Assembly (NCBI RefSeq): GCF_002980575.1
Contig: NZ_PVBS01000002.1
Location: 496,001-560,000, forward strand
Reading direction: 5' to 3'
Origin: Sphingobacterium gobiense
GTDB taxonomy: Bacteria > Bacteroidota > Bacteroidia > Sphingobacteriales > Sphingobacteriaceae
DNA: 64,000 nucleotides
In this document: positions 53,592-61,112 of the stretch, piece after piece
Position numbering within the stretch: the stretch's first letter is position 1
How the letters are laid out: each line of letters begins with the position of its first letter
Notes under the pieces: generated by a model
Seen by the model: only the letters and a program-made list of their open reading frames with translations
Database searches by the model: none
Told to the model about the DNA's origin: nothing
Translations under genes and position numbers: made by a program

Positions 53592-54543
53592 ACAATACGT
53601 TTACTGGGTCACCCTGCAAGAAGGCTTTTATGTTTCCTATCACCGTGTCCATCAGACGAAATCTAGCTTCTTTGGTTGCCCAAGCTATATGCGGCGTGAT
53701 GATACAGTTTTTCGCTTTCAAAAGTGGATTATCAGTTGATGGAGGTTCCGTTGCCAATACATCTAATCCTGCACCACTTATGCGTTCGTCATTCAATGCA
53801 TCAGCAAGATCTTGGGCATTAACCAATCCGCCTCTTGAGGTATTGATGAGCTTGGCAGAGGATTTCATCTGCGACAAGGACTCCATGTTGATGATGTTTT
53901 CGGTTTCCGGTGTCAGCGGACAGTGCAAACTGATGATATCTGCCTGTGCAAAGAGTTCTTCTCGATTAACCCATTGAAAGTTTTTTCGATGTGATTGATC
54001 GGTTCTTGTGCGGCTCGATGCCAAGATAGGCATGCCGAAAGCTAGGCCTACATCGGCTACTTTTTGTCCGATACTTCCAAATCCTATAATACCGAGGGTC
54101 TTTCCGGATAACTCGGTTAGCGGGTAGTCCCAAAAACAGAAATCTGGGTTTGACGACCACTTACCTCCCATTACGGCATCACTATGACGTTGCGTACGGT
54201 AGCACAATTCTAAAAGAAGGGAAAATGTCAATTGTACAACCGAAGCGGTGCTGTACCCTGGAACGTTAGTGACAGTTATATTTCGTTCTTTGGTGCACTC
54301 CATATCGATAATATTATACCCCGTAGCAGTAACACCGATGTATTTTAGCTTCGGTAAAGCATTGATTACCTCTGCGGACAACGGTACTTTATTGGTGAGA
54401 AGCACATCGGCATCCACAGCACGCTCGACAATTTCGTTTTCTGAAGTGCGTTCATGGACGATAAGGTCTCCCAGTTCTCCTAGCGATTCCCAGGTTAGAT
54501 CACCGGGATTGAGCGTATAACCATCTAAAACTACAATTTTCAT
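53590..54543 (-). CDS. D-2-hydroxyacid dehydrogenase (glycerate/hydroxypyruvate type)
   Basis: NAD-dependent dehydrogenase of 317 residues. Nucleotide-binding loop TLGIIGFGSIGQKVA near residue 148, catalytic Arg in LINTSRGGLVNAQDLADAL, Glu in LDVLATEPP and His in NCIITPHIAWAT, all present. The family interconverts 2-hydroxy and 2-keto acids; the closest guess is glycerate dehydrogenase/hydroxypyruvate reductase, but substrate is not set by these motifs. Its ATG overlaps the glyS stop (TAATG), so it is translated from the glyS mRNA. Confidence 0.92.
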   Translation of the reverse strand: MKIVVLDGYTLNPGDLTWESLGELGDLIVHERTSENEIVERAVDADVLLTNKVPLSAEVINALPKLKYIGVTATGYNIIDMECTKERNITVTNVPGYSTASVVQLTFSLLLELCYRTQRHSDAVMGGKWSSNPDFCFWDYPLTELSGKTLGIIGFGSIGQKVADVGLAFGMPILASSRTRTDQSHRKNFQWVNREELFAQADIISLHCPLTPETENIINMESLSQMKSSAKLINTSRGGLVNAQDLADALNDERISGAGLDVLATEPPSTDNPLLKAKNCIITPHIAWATKEARFRLMDTVIGNIKAFLQGDPVNVL

Positions 54544-56012
54544 TATACCAATTGTTCCAATAGGTTATTCCAACTAACGAGTCCACTAATAATATTGCGG
54601 AGGTCAGCTGCCGGAACACGTTCCTGCTCCATACTATCGCGATGGCGGATCGTTACGGTATCATCCTCGAGTGTTTGGTAATCGACCGTAATACAGAACG
54701 GTGTACCAATTGCATCTTGTCGACGGTAACGTTTTCCGATAGCGTCCTTTTCGTCGTATTGGATATTAAAGTCTAGTTTCAACTTGGTCATAATCTCCCG
54801 TGCTTTATCAGGGAGTCCGTCTTTTTTGGTGAGGGGTAATACCGCAGCTTTTACTGGAGCAATAGCAGGGTGGAATTTCAACACAACACGTGAATCCTTT
54901 TTATCCTCGGTTGACAAATCTTCTTCAACCAAAGAATTCGCTAGTACCGTTAAAAACAAGCGGTCCAAACCGATGGAAGTTTCAACCACATACGGAACAT
55001 AGTTTTGATTGATTTCCGGATCGAAGTACTGCATTTTCTTTTTAGAGTACTCCTGGTGTTGTTTCAGATCAAAATCTGTACGCGAATGTATTCCTTCTAC
55101 TTCTTTGAATCCAAACGGAAACTGATATTCAATATCGACAGCTGCGTTCGCATAGTGTGCGGGTTTAACATGGTCGTGATAACGATATTTGGTTGGATTG
55201 GCCCCTAAAGCCATGTGCCATTTCAAACGTGTTTTCTTCCATTTTTCGTACCATTCCATTTCTGTTCCGGGACGAACGAAAAATTGTAATTCCATTTGTT
55301 CGAACTCACGCATACGCATGATAAATTGCCTAGCGATAACCTCATTTCGGAATGCTTTACCGATTTGTGCGATTCCAAACGGAATCTTCATACGACCAGT
55401 CTTCTGTACATTAAGGAAGTTTACAAAGATACCTTGGGCGGTTTCGGGACGGAGGTATACTTTTTCTGCTTCTTCTGCCATCGCACCCATTTGCGTAGCA
55501 AACATAAGGTTAAACTGGCGTACTTCTGTCCAGTTCTTTGTTCCCGAAATCGGGCAAACAATATTATGCTCTTCAATGAGGACCTTCAAACGGACTAAAT
55601 CATCAGCGGTAATAGCGTCATCGAGATCCTGCTGAAGCTGTGCTGCTTTGTCGGTTTTGCCGTCTTTTTCGTAACGATCTATTTTATCTTCAATAAGTTG
55701 ATCCGCGCGATAACGTTTCTTCGAATCTTTATTGTCTATCATGGGGTCGTTAAACCCATCCACGTGCCCAGACGCTTTCCAAGTTGTGGGGTGCATGAAA
55801 ATCGCCGCATCAATGCCGACGATGTTTTCATTTAATTGCACCATGGATTTCCACCAATAGGTCTTGAGGTTGTTTTTTAACTCCGAACCCAATTGACCAT
55901 AATCATATACAGCACTTAGGCCGTCGTAAATTTCACTTGAAGGGAATACAAACCCGTATTCCTTCGCATGTGATATAATGTTTTTGAAAAAGTCGTCTGT
56001 TTGCTTACTCAT
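54543..56012 (-). CDS. glyS: Glycine-tRNA ligase, dimeric (eukaryote/archaea type)
   Basis: Class II synthetase charging tRNA-Gly. The start SKQTDDFFKNIISHAKEYGFV (shown in part) with FPSSEIYDGLSAVYDYGQLG, then ARGYD-like FNLMFAT, motif 2 AQIGKAFRNEVIARQF and motif 3 SIGLDRLFLTV (GLDR) are characteristic. The 489-residue single-chain form replaces the alpha2-beta2 enzyme of many bacteria. The C-terminal anticodon domain is present. The -7 element ends 5 bases before the ATG. Confidence 0.97.
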   Translation of the reverse strand: MSKQTDDFFKNIISHAKEYGFVFPSSEIYDGLSAVYDYGQLGSELKNNLKTYWWKSMVQLNENIVGIDAAIFMHPTTWKASGHVDGFNDPMIDNKDSKKRYRADQLIEDKIDRYEKDGKTDKAAQLQQDLDDAITADDLVRLKVLIEEHNIVCPISGTKNWTEVRQFNLMFATQMGAMAEEAEKVYLRPETAQGIFVNFLNVQKTGRMKIPFGIAQIGKAFRNEVIARQFIMRMREFEQMELQFFVRPGTEMEWYEKWKKTRLKWHMALGANPTKYRYHDHVKPAHYANAAVDIEYQFPFGFKEVEGIHSRTDFDLKQHQEYSKKKMQYFDPEINQNYVPYVVETSIGLDRLFLTVLANSLVEEDLSTEDKKDSRVVLKFHPAIAPVKAAVLPLTKKDGLPDKAREIMTKLKLDFNIQYDEKDAIGKRYRRQDAIGTPFCITVDYQTLEDDTVTIRHRDSMEQERVPAADLRNIISGLVSWNNLLEQLV

Positions 56013-56017
56013 AATCG

Positions 56018-56051
56018 CAAATATAGATATTAGATATTAGATATTAGACAA
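56018..56051 (-). promoter_or_regulatory. glyS promoter with repeat-built spacer
   Basis: On the minus strand TTG (56049-56051), a 23-base spacer and TATATTTG (56018-56025). The spacer is largely made of 7-bp repeats AGATATT (plus strand 56025-56031, 56032-56038, 56039-56045). Each repeat lost or gained would shift the spacing by 7 bases. Confidence 0.6.
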
Positions 56052-56058
56052 TAGAGAT

Positions 56059-56526
56059 TTAATCCTTTGTCACTAAATCTCGAATCTGCTGTGATGCATT
56101 TTTATTATCTACTTTCTTAACAATATGTTGGATGATACCTTGCTCGTCAATCACAAAAGTAGTTCGCGCCGTTCCCATATATTTTCGTCCATACATATTT
56201 TTCTCTACCCATACACCATAATCATTTACTATTTTCTGATTTTCGTCAGCCAATAAATTGAAAGGCAGGTCAAACTTGCTGATAAATTTTTGGTGCGATT
56301 GTTCGCTATCGATGCTCACGCCCAGCACTTCAAACCCATCTTGTACTAATGATTGATAATTATCTCGAAAATTGCAAGCTTCGGTGGTACATCCCGGCGT
56401 ATTGTCTTTTGGATAGAAATAAAGAATAACCTTTTTACCACTGAAATCGGATAATTTAATGATTTCTCCAGATTGGTTCTTTGCAATAATTTCCGGCGCT
56501 TTATCGCCGATTTGTAGTGTTGTCAT
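56059..56526 (-). CDS. bcp: Thioredoxin-dependent peroxiredoxin, BCP/PrxQ type
   Basis: 155-residue peroxiredoxin. KKVILYFYPKDNTPGCTTEACNFRD carries the peroxidatic Cys and, five residues on, the resolving Cys of the PrxQ alpha subgroup. GVSIDSEQSHQKF and RTTFVIDEQG complete the fold. Reduces hydrogen and organic peroxides. It lies 5 bases after the M23 peptidase gene; an FAH-family gene lies further upstream in the same unit. Confidence 0.96.
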   Translation of the reverse strand: MTTLQIGDKAPEIIAKNQSGEIIKLSDFSGKKVILYFYPKDNTPGCTTEACNFRDNYQSLVQDGFEVLGVSIDSEQSHQKFISKFDLPFNLLADENQKIVNDYGVWVEKNMYGRKYMGTARTTFVIDEQGIIQHIVKKVDNKNASQQIRDLVTKD

Positions 56527-56531
56527 GGTAC

Positions 56532-58262
56532 TTATTTAATAAATTTCACTTCGTATACCTGTTCATTGTCTTTCCAGTCTTTCACCATCAATTTAAAGGT
56601 ATGCTGTCCTTTGGAAAGAGAAGAGTCAAACGTATGCCATAGATGTTTGTTTTTGGGGTCATACTCCATCAGTACCCACCTGTCGTCTATATAGCCATTA
56701 AAAGACTGGATGCCCGAAAAGTTGTCCCGAATAGTAAAATCTATTTTTCTCTGTGCACTTACATTTTTTCCATTGCTCAAGTTGCGAGGTGTGATTGTAG
56801 GTGCCACTGTGTCTACAGCTACGTAGAAACTTCCAAGATTTCGCGTGTTGACCGTTACCCATCCATCCTCAAACTTACCACCTTCTGAACCATTTTCGAC
56901 AGAAGCCAGAAGAGCCTTGCTTTCCAAATGGGCGGGCAGGTTCGTGGGCTTGATGCGCAAATTATATGTGCTAAATAACGGGGTTAAGTTGTTATGTACC
57001 CGATGGATCACCGAGTATCCACCTGCAGGTTGGGGAGCGGTATTGTACGTAAAGTCTAAATCACTATAGAGAACGCCTGTTGGCATATTTATCCGGATAT
57101 CTTGGTTCTCAAATGTGTTCTCCGTATTGTATTTGAATAATTGGGCACCTTGGCGTTTTTGTTGGGTGCGCTGTGCAACTGCAGCGGTTTGTATTTTAAA
57201 GTTCAGCTCACTGCAATTTCCCGCGATATCTTTAACAACATATTTCGCATCGTACACTTTATCATCGGGTAATGATATTACACCCACATTCTTTAAGACT
57301 TTAAATATCTCGATAGGATTACCCGGATCTTTAAAGCTTTTTTGAACTTTTGCTTTCGTTTTTCGCCAATATGGATAGTCGATATAGGAATGTATGCCCC
57401 GTGAGGTGTTAAAGTCGAGTTCCTCAAAGACGACCGTCGAAATAGCTTCTCCGTTGATAAAGAGTTCAATGGAGTAGACACCGTTACGGAAACCTCCAGC
57501 ACGGTGTCGGTCGATGGTATTGATGCCCAGCCCAAATTTTCCATTTACTTTAATCGGTGTGTTTTGCGTTAATGTATATATACCGTTTCGGATCGCTTTT
57601 ACTTGCATAGCTTGTCGCGGTGTATGTTCGTTGAACAAATCATCGTTTAGGTCGTAAACCATGATGTTGTTGATGGTAGGGAGAAAGCGATCGTTGAACC
57701 GTAACCCGAACAATTGTGGGTTAAGGGGACGTTGTGTTTTGGTGTCGCGGATTTCAAAATGTAGGTGAGGACCACCGGATGCTCCCGTATTGCCGGCATT
57801 CCCGATATATTGTCCTTTTGTCAGTTTTACCACCCCGGAGTCTACCGTGACATCCACATCAAATCGTTGTTGCTTATATTGCTCCGCTCTAATAATATTG
57901 GTTAGCGCATCGTTGAATTTATCCATGTGCAAATAAACCGTTGTGTATCCATTTGGATGGTCGATATAAACAGAATTTCCACCGCCGCCAATTTGTACAC
58001 GTACTCGGGAGACATACCCCTCAGCGGCTGCATGTAAAGGTAAGCCAATACGTTGCTGTGTGCGGTAGTCATCGCCAGCATGGAAATGGGTAGAGCGCAG
58101 TTCTCCGAAGGTACCGGATGCATCCATAGCTACATTGAGCGGATTACGGAAATATCCTTGGGGATATTTGCGCGAAGTAATGATGTCTTTATGTTGTGCC
58201 TGTACTTGTATGCTTATGGCAAGTCCTAAGCAGATATATAATAATTTATACTTGTTCATCAT
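56532..58262 (-). CDS. M23 family metallopeptidase, secreted
   Basis: Signal peptide (ending SIQVQAQ), then a LytM/peptidase M23 domain: STHFHAGDDYR with His and Asp zinc ligands (near residues 60-65), YLHMDKF and HLHFEIRD (near 170). All LytM ligands (H-x3-D, HxH) are seen. The remaining 390 residues are beta-rich and have no family I recognise; a segment near 490 (APTITPRNLSNGKNVS) resembles Ig-like or bacterial surface domains. Probably cuts peptidoglycan crosslinks or acts as an adaptor. Cotranscribed with the FAH gene 10 bases upstream and bcp downstream. Confidence 0.93.
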   Translation of the reverse strand: MMNKYKLLYICLGLAISIQVQAQHKDIITSRKYPQGYFRNPLNVAMDASGTFGELRSTHFHAGDDYRTQQRIGLPLHAAAEGYVSRVRVQIGGGGNSVYIDHPNGYTTVYLHMDKFNDALTNIIRAEQYKQQRFDVDVTVDSGVVKLTKGQYIGNAGNTGASGGPHLHFEIRDTKTQRPLNPQLFGLRFNDRFLPTINNIMVYDLNDDLFNEHTPRQAMQVKAIRNGIYTLTQNTPIKVNGKFGLGINTIDRHRAGGFRNGVYSIELFINGEAISTVVFEELDFNTSRGIHSYIDYPYWRKTKAKVQKSFKDPGNPIEIFKVLKNVGVISLPDDKVYDAKYVVKDIAGNCSELNFKIQTAAVAQRTQQKRQGAQLFKYNTENTFENQDIRINMPTGVLYSDLDFTYNTAPQPAGGYSVIHRVHNNLTPLFSTYNLRIKPTNLPAHLESKALLASVENGSEGGKFEDGWVTVNTRNLGSFYVAVDTVAPTITPRNLSNGKNVSAQRKIDFTIRDNFSGIQSFNGYIDDRWVLMEYDPKNKHLWHTFDSSLSKGQHTFKLMVKDWKDNEQVYEVKFIK

Positions 58263-58272
58263 ATCGGAATCT

Positions 58273-58884
58273 CTATTTTATCTGGCAACTGAACACAGGG
58301 TTATCTTGTATAAATCCCTCAAATTTATCGCCTACGACGATGGGACCTACACCTACAGGTGTTCCGGTATAGATAAGGTCTCCTTTGCGTAATGTAATAT
58401 ATTTTGAAATGAATACGATTAAGCTATCGATGTCGAAAATCATATCTTTTGTGTTTCCTGATTGAACTGTTTCACCATTTTTCTTTAAAGAGAAAGCAAT
58501 GTTTTTAAGGTCAGGGAAGTCTTCTTTTGGAAAAAGTGGACTGATAACAGCAGAATGGTCAAATGATTTTGCCAACTCCCACGGCAGACCTTTTTCTTTA
58601 TGGATGGATTGGATATCACGAGCAGTGAAATCAATGCCTAAGCCTATAGCATCAACGTATTTATAGGCAAACTTAGGGGATACATGCTTCGCTTCATTAC
58701 AAACACGAAATACTACTTCGACTTCGTAGTGCACGTCCTGAGAAAACTCAGGATAATAAAAATCTTTATTGTCTTTTAGTAATGCGGTATCCGGTTTCAT
58801 AAAGATCACCGGGTTGTCGGGAACGGGGTTATTTAACTCTTTAGCGTGATCGATATAATTTCTACCTATGGCGATGATTTTCAT
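58273..58884 (-). CDS. Fumarylacetoacetate hydrolase family protein
   Basis: Metal-dependent FAH-fold enzyme of 203 residues. MKIIAIGRNYIDHAKEL is the typical start and I take it rather than the ATG at 58935, which lies in the palindrome. Motifs IFMKPDTALL, HYEVEVVFRV (Glu ligands), GIDFTARDIQ, KSFDHSAVISP and DLIYTGTPVGVGPI are present. Family members act as acylpyruvate hydrolases, oxaloacetate decarboxylases or tautomerases; the substrate is not decided by these motifs. First gene of the FAH-M23-bcp unit. Confidence 0.92.
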   Translation of the reverse strand: MKIIAIGRNYIDHAKELNNPVPDNPVIFMKPDTALLKDNKDFYYPEFSQDVHYEVEVVFRVCNEAKHVSPKFAYKYVDAIGLGIDFTARDIQSIHKEKGLPWELAKSFDHSAVISPLFPKEDFPDLKNIAFSLKKNGETVQSGNTKDMIFDIDSLIVFISKYITLRKGDLIYTGTPVGVGPIVVGDKFEGFIQDNPVFSCQIK

Positions 58885-58925
58885 CCGTTTAAAATTTTTT
58901 CTTAATGGCTGATGAGAGCCCGAGC

Positions 58926-58959
58926 AAATAATCATTCCCTGTGTGTTAATGATTATTTA
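58926..58959. promoter_or_regulatory. Long palindrome, copy 2
   Basis: AAATAATCATT (58926-58936) and AATGATTATTT (58948-58958) are perfect 11-bp inverted repeats around CCCTGTGTGTT. Read on the minus strand it gives TAAATAATCATT, spacer AACACACAGGG, AATGATTATTT, which matches the site at 22401-22438. It lies 41 bases upstream of the FAH start. Confidence 0.7.
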
Positions 58960-59019
58960 TATCTCGGTTTCATATATATTACTATTGCGTTTGACCGTTT
59001 AATAACAAACGTAAATAAA

Positions 59020-59103
59020 ATGCACCATATTCACCAATCAATTTTTAAATACACCATTCTCTGCATAGGGCTTTCACTTTTAAACCTGCTACTCGCAAGC
59101 TGA
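59020..59103 (+). pseudogene. Possible remnant of a signal-peptide-bearing gene
   Basis: A 27-codon frame starting ATG at 59020, ending KYTILCIGLSLLNLLLAS and a stop where a lipobox Cys would be expected. It could be the 5' end of a decayed lipoprotein gene or an accident. I see no homologous continuation in the other frames. The stretch from 59104 to 59175 holds only short GC-richer inverted repeats (for example GCAAGC 59095-59100 and GCTTGC 59118-59123). Confidence 0.2.
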
Positions 59104-59175
59104 GACCCGCTGTACTTTGCTTGCAGCTCCAAGGCTTGCTCGCAGGTCTAAACACCCTTGTATACTTGTTATATA

Positions 59176-59266
59176 TTTATAGGGAGTTAACAGGGGGTTA
59201 GTAGGGGTATAATAGGGTATTAATAGAGATTATATCCCTATTAATACCCTCTAATTTCCCTATAAA
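59176..59266. repeat. Nested palindromes with 11-bp tandem G-run repeats
   Basis: Outer arms TTTATAGGGA (59176-59185) and TCCCTATAAA (59257-59266) are perfect complements. Inside, GGGTATTAATAG (59215-59226) and CTATTAATACCC (59238-59249) form a 12-bp stem. On the plus strand the left side is built of four 11-bp imperfect repeats: GGGAGTTAACA, GGGGGTTAGTA, GGGGTATAATA, GGGTATTAATA (59182-59225). Their four G runs (3, 5, 4, 3) could form a G-quadruplex. The array lies 69 bases upstream of the DUF6266 start. Confidence 0.75.
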
Positions 59267-59334
59267 GTTGCACTTAAGGGATAATCTGCGTATATTGAGA
59301 TACCTATTAAATGATAACGAAATTAAAACGAAAG

Positions 59335-59973
59335 ATGGCTATACAGAAAGACGGACCCAACGGAGCTTATATCGGAAAAGTAGGAAGTGTTTATGGCTAT
59401 GTACTCAATGGTCAGAACATTATCCGGGGAAAGCGGAAACCATCTACAAAGAAACCTACACCTGATATGCTTCTGAACCGAGCGAAAATGAAGGCCGCCA
59501 GTCATTTTGCTACCATGTTAGTTCCCTGTTTTCGTTACGGATATCGAGAGCTAGCTCCCAAAGGCAGTCGGGTAGGAGCCGTACAGTTGGCCCAATCACA
59601 TATTTTCAAAGAATGTTTGGAGATCGACGAGAAAGGTAAGCCGTATGTCAATCCGGAAAAAGTACGTGTGTTCCGCGGCAGCTTGAACCCGCCGAAAGAC
59701 TGTTCGGTTTGGCAAGAAAATAACACATTATATTTTAAGTGGAACTATGAAGCGGTACGGGGTAGTTACACCTACAGAATTAATATTGTAGTTTACGATA
59801 TTGATCATGCGTTTGTATTTAAGATTGCGGAAGAAGATGTGCATAAAGGTGAGTATAGTATGATGTGTGATTTGTTAACGTATAAAAAAGGAGCGCTATA
59901 TGTATATATGGGCGTTGTAGATGCGTATACGGAAGAGTTGTCGGACTCGGTTTATGTCGGGGCCGTTGAGTAG
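59335..59973 (+). CDS. DUF6266 family protein
   Basis: 212 residues. The start MAIQKDGPNGAYIGKVGSVYGYVLNGQNIIRG (shown in parts) is the conserved opening of this Bacteroidota family; it fixes the start at 59335 rather than 59311. The rest shows FRYGYRELAPKGSRVGAVQLAQSH and C-terminal beta strands (LYFKWNYEAVRGSYTYRINIVVYD, in part). No signal peptide or TM helix. The family has no known function, and members often occur in many copies per genome. It is single here, downstream of an elaborate palindromic region. Confidence 0.88.
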   Translation: MAIQKDGPNGAYIGKVGSVYGYVLNGQNIIRGKRKPSTKKPTPDMLLNRAKMKAASHFATMLVPCFRYGYRELAPKGSRVGAVQLAQSHIFKECLEIDEKGKPYVNPEKVRVFRGSLNPPKDCSVWQENNTLYFKWNYEAVRGSYTYRINIVVYDIDHAFVFKIAEEDVHKGEYSMMCDLLTYKKGALYVYMGVVDAYTEELSDSVYVGAVE

Positions 59974-59989
59974 GAGGGATCGGATAAAA

Positions 59990-60024
59990 AAATAAGCCTT
60001 TTCAATATTGAAAAAGGCTTATTT
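59990..60024. terminator. Bidirectional terminator between DUF6266 and nrdF
   Basis: AAATAAGCCTTTT and AAAAAGGCTTATTT pair around CAATATTG, itself a palindrome. A- and T-rich flanks suit termination in both directions; nrdF ends 24 bases away. Confidence 0.85.
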
Positions 60025-60047
60025 AAATAGATACGGTTTGTTAAACT

Positions 60048-61031
60048 TTATACTTCTAACGAGACGTCCATTTTGAAATCATCATCTTTTAAATGAACAA
60101 TCTCCATGGCTTTCTCGTAGTTTGTAGATTTCTTCGAAAAGAAATCATGCTGCGTGGTTTCTGTATTTAACCCATTCAATACAATGGGATTTACCTGCTT
60201 AACTTCGAAAATAGGGTCGAAGCCCAGGTTCATTAACGCTTTATTTCCATTGTAACGTACATACTCTTTCACTTCTGCCGTTAAGCCCACGACGGTGTAC
60301 AATTCTTCGGTATACTTAATCTCGTTTTCATACAGGTCATTCAACAAATTCAAGAAGCGTGCTTTCACTTCTTCCTTGTTCGGAAGTTTGGCGAATACCT
60401 CTTGTGCCATCAAACCAACAAATACGCCGTGAATGGACTCATCTGCAATGATCTTTTTGATAATGTCTGCGGAAGCTACCATTTGGCCCTGACCACATAG
60501 CCAAAGCGGTAAGAAGAAGCCCGAATAGAATAAGAAAGATTCTAGTAGCACTGATGCGCCAAGCGCCATGAAGAGTTCTTCATCAGAAATTTTTTCCTTG
60601 TCAATGGCACGGTAATATTTATCGATAGTTGCAGCTTTGTATTGTAAGAACTTGTTTTCTTTTACCCAGCCGAATACATCATTAATTTCGTTTGTCGTTG
60701 ATACCGTCGTGAAAATAGTGGAATATGATTTTGCATGTATGGCTTCCATCATACACATATAAGACAATACAGCTTTATTCTGCAAAGAATTGATATGGTC
60801 GATGATTTTGGGCATACCTGTATGGCTTTGGAGTGTATCTAGTAGGGTTAGCCCGCCTAATGCTTTCTTATAGCATTCTTTCATGTCCCAACTCAATCCT
60901 TTCCAGCTGTCGATGTCTTTGGAAGGAATATATTCCGTATCAATCCAGAATTGTTTAATATTCTGTTCCCAGAACATTAACACATAATCGTTTTCAGGGG
61001 TATTCCAGTTTACCGCTTTATATTGTTTCAT
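60048..61031 (-). CDS. nrdF: Class Ib ribonucleotide reductase, beta subunit
   Basis: Small subunit housing the dimetal-tyrosyl radical cofactor. Metal ligands in the NrdF pattern: Asp in LTLLDTLQ, Glu-x2-His in EAIHAKSYS with the radical Tyr (third residue after His plus one: E-A-I-H-A-K-S-Y), Glu in LLESFLFYSG, and Glu/His in IADESIHG. The C-terminal DDDFKMDVSLEV should contact NrdE. Length 327. It lies 81 bases after nrdE. With nrdI and nrdH present, a Mn2-Y cofactor loaded by NrdI is expected. Confidence 0.95.
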   Translation of the reverse strand: MKQYKAVNWNTPENDYVLMFWEQNIKQFWIDTEYIPSKDIDSWKGLSWDMKECYKKALGGLTLLDTLQSHTGMPKIIDHINSLQNKAVLSYMCMMEAIHAKSYSTIFTTVSTTNEINDVFGWVKENKFLQYKAATIDKYYRAIDKEKISDEELFMALGASVLLESFLFYSGFFLPLWLCGQGQMVASADIIKKIIADESIHGVFVGLMAQEVFAKLPNKEEVKARFLNLLNDLYENEIKYTEELYTVVGLTAEVKEYVRYNGNKALMNLGFDPIFEVKQVNPIVLNGLNTETTQHDFFSKKSTNYEKAMEIVHLKDDDFKMDVSLEV

Positions 61032-61112
61032 CGTTAAATCGTCTTCAGTGGACAGTTGTCCGTGTTTTTTATTCCGTTTGTCTTTACTTCTCGACCCACA
61101 CCTAGCCGCTAA

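Noticed and set aside
58912..59103. 63-codon plus-strand ORF through the palindrome.
   Set aside because: Only the last 27 codons look like a signal peptide; listed separately as a possible remnant with low confidence.
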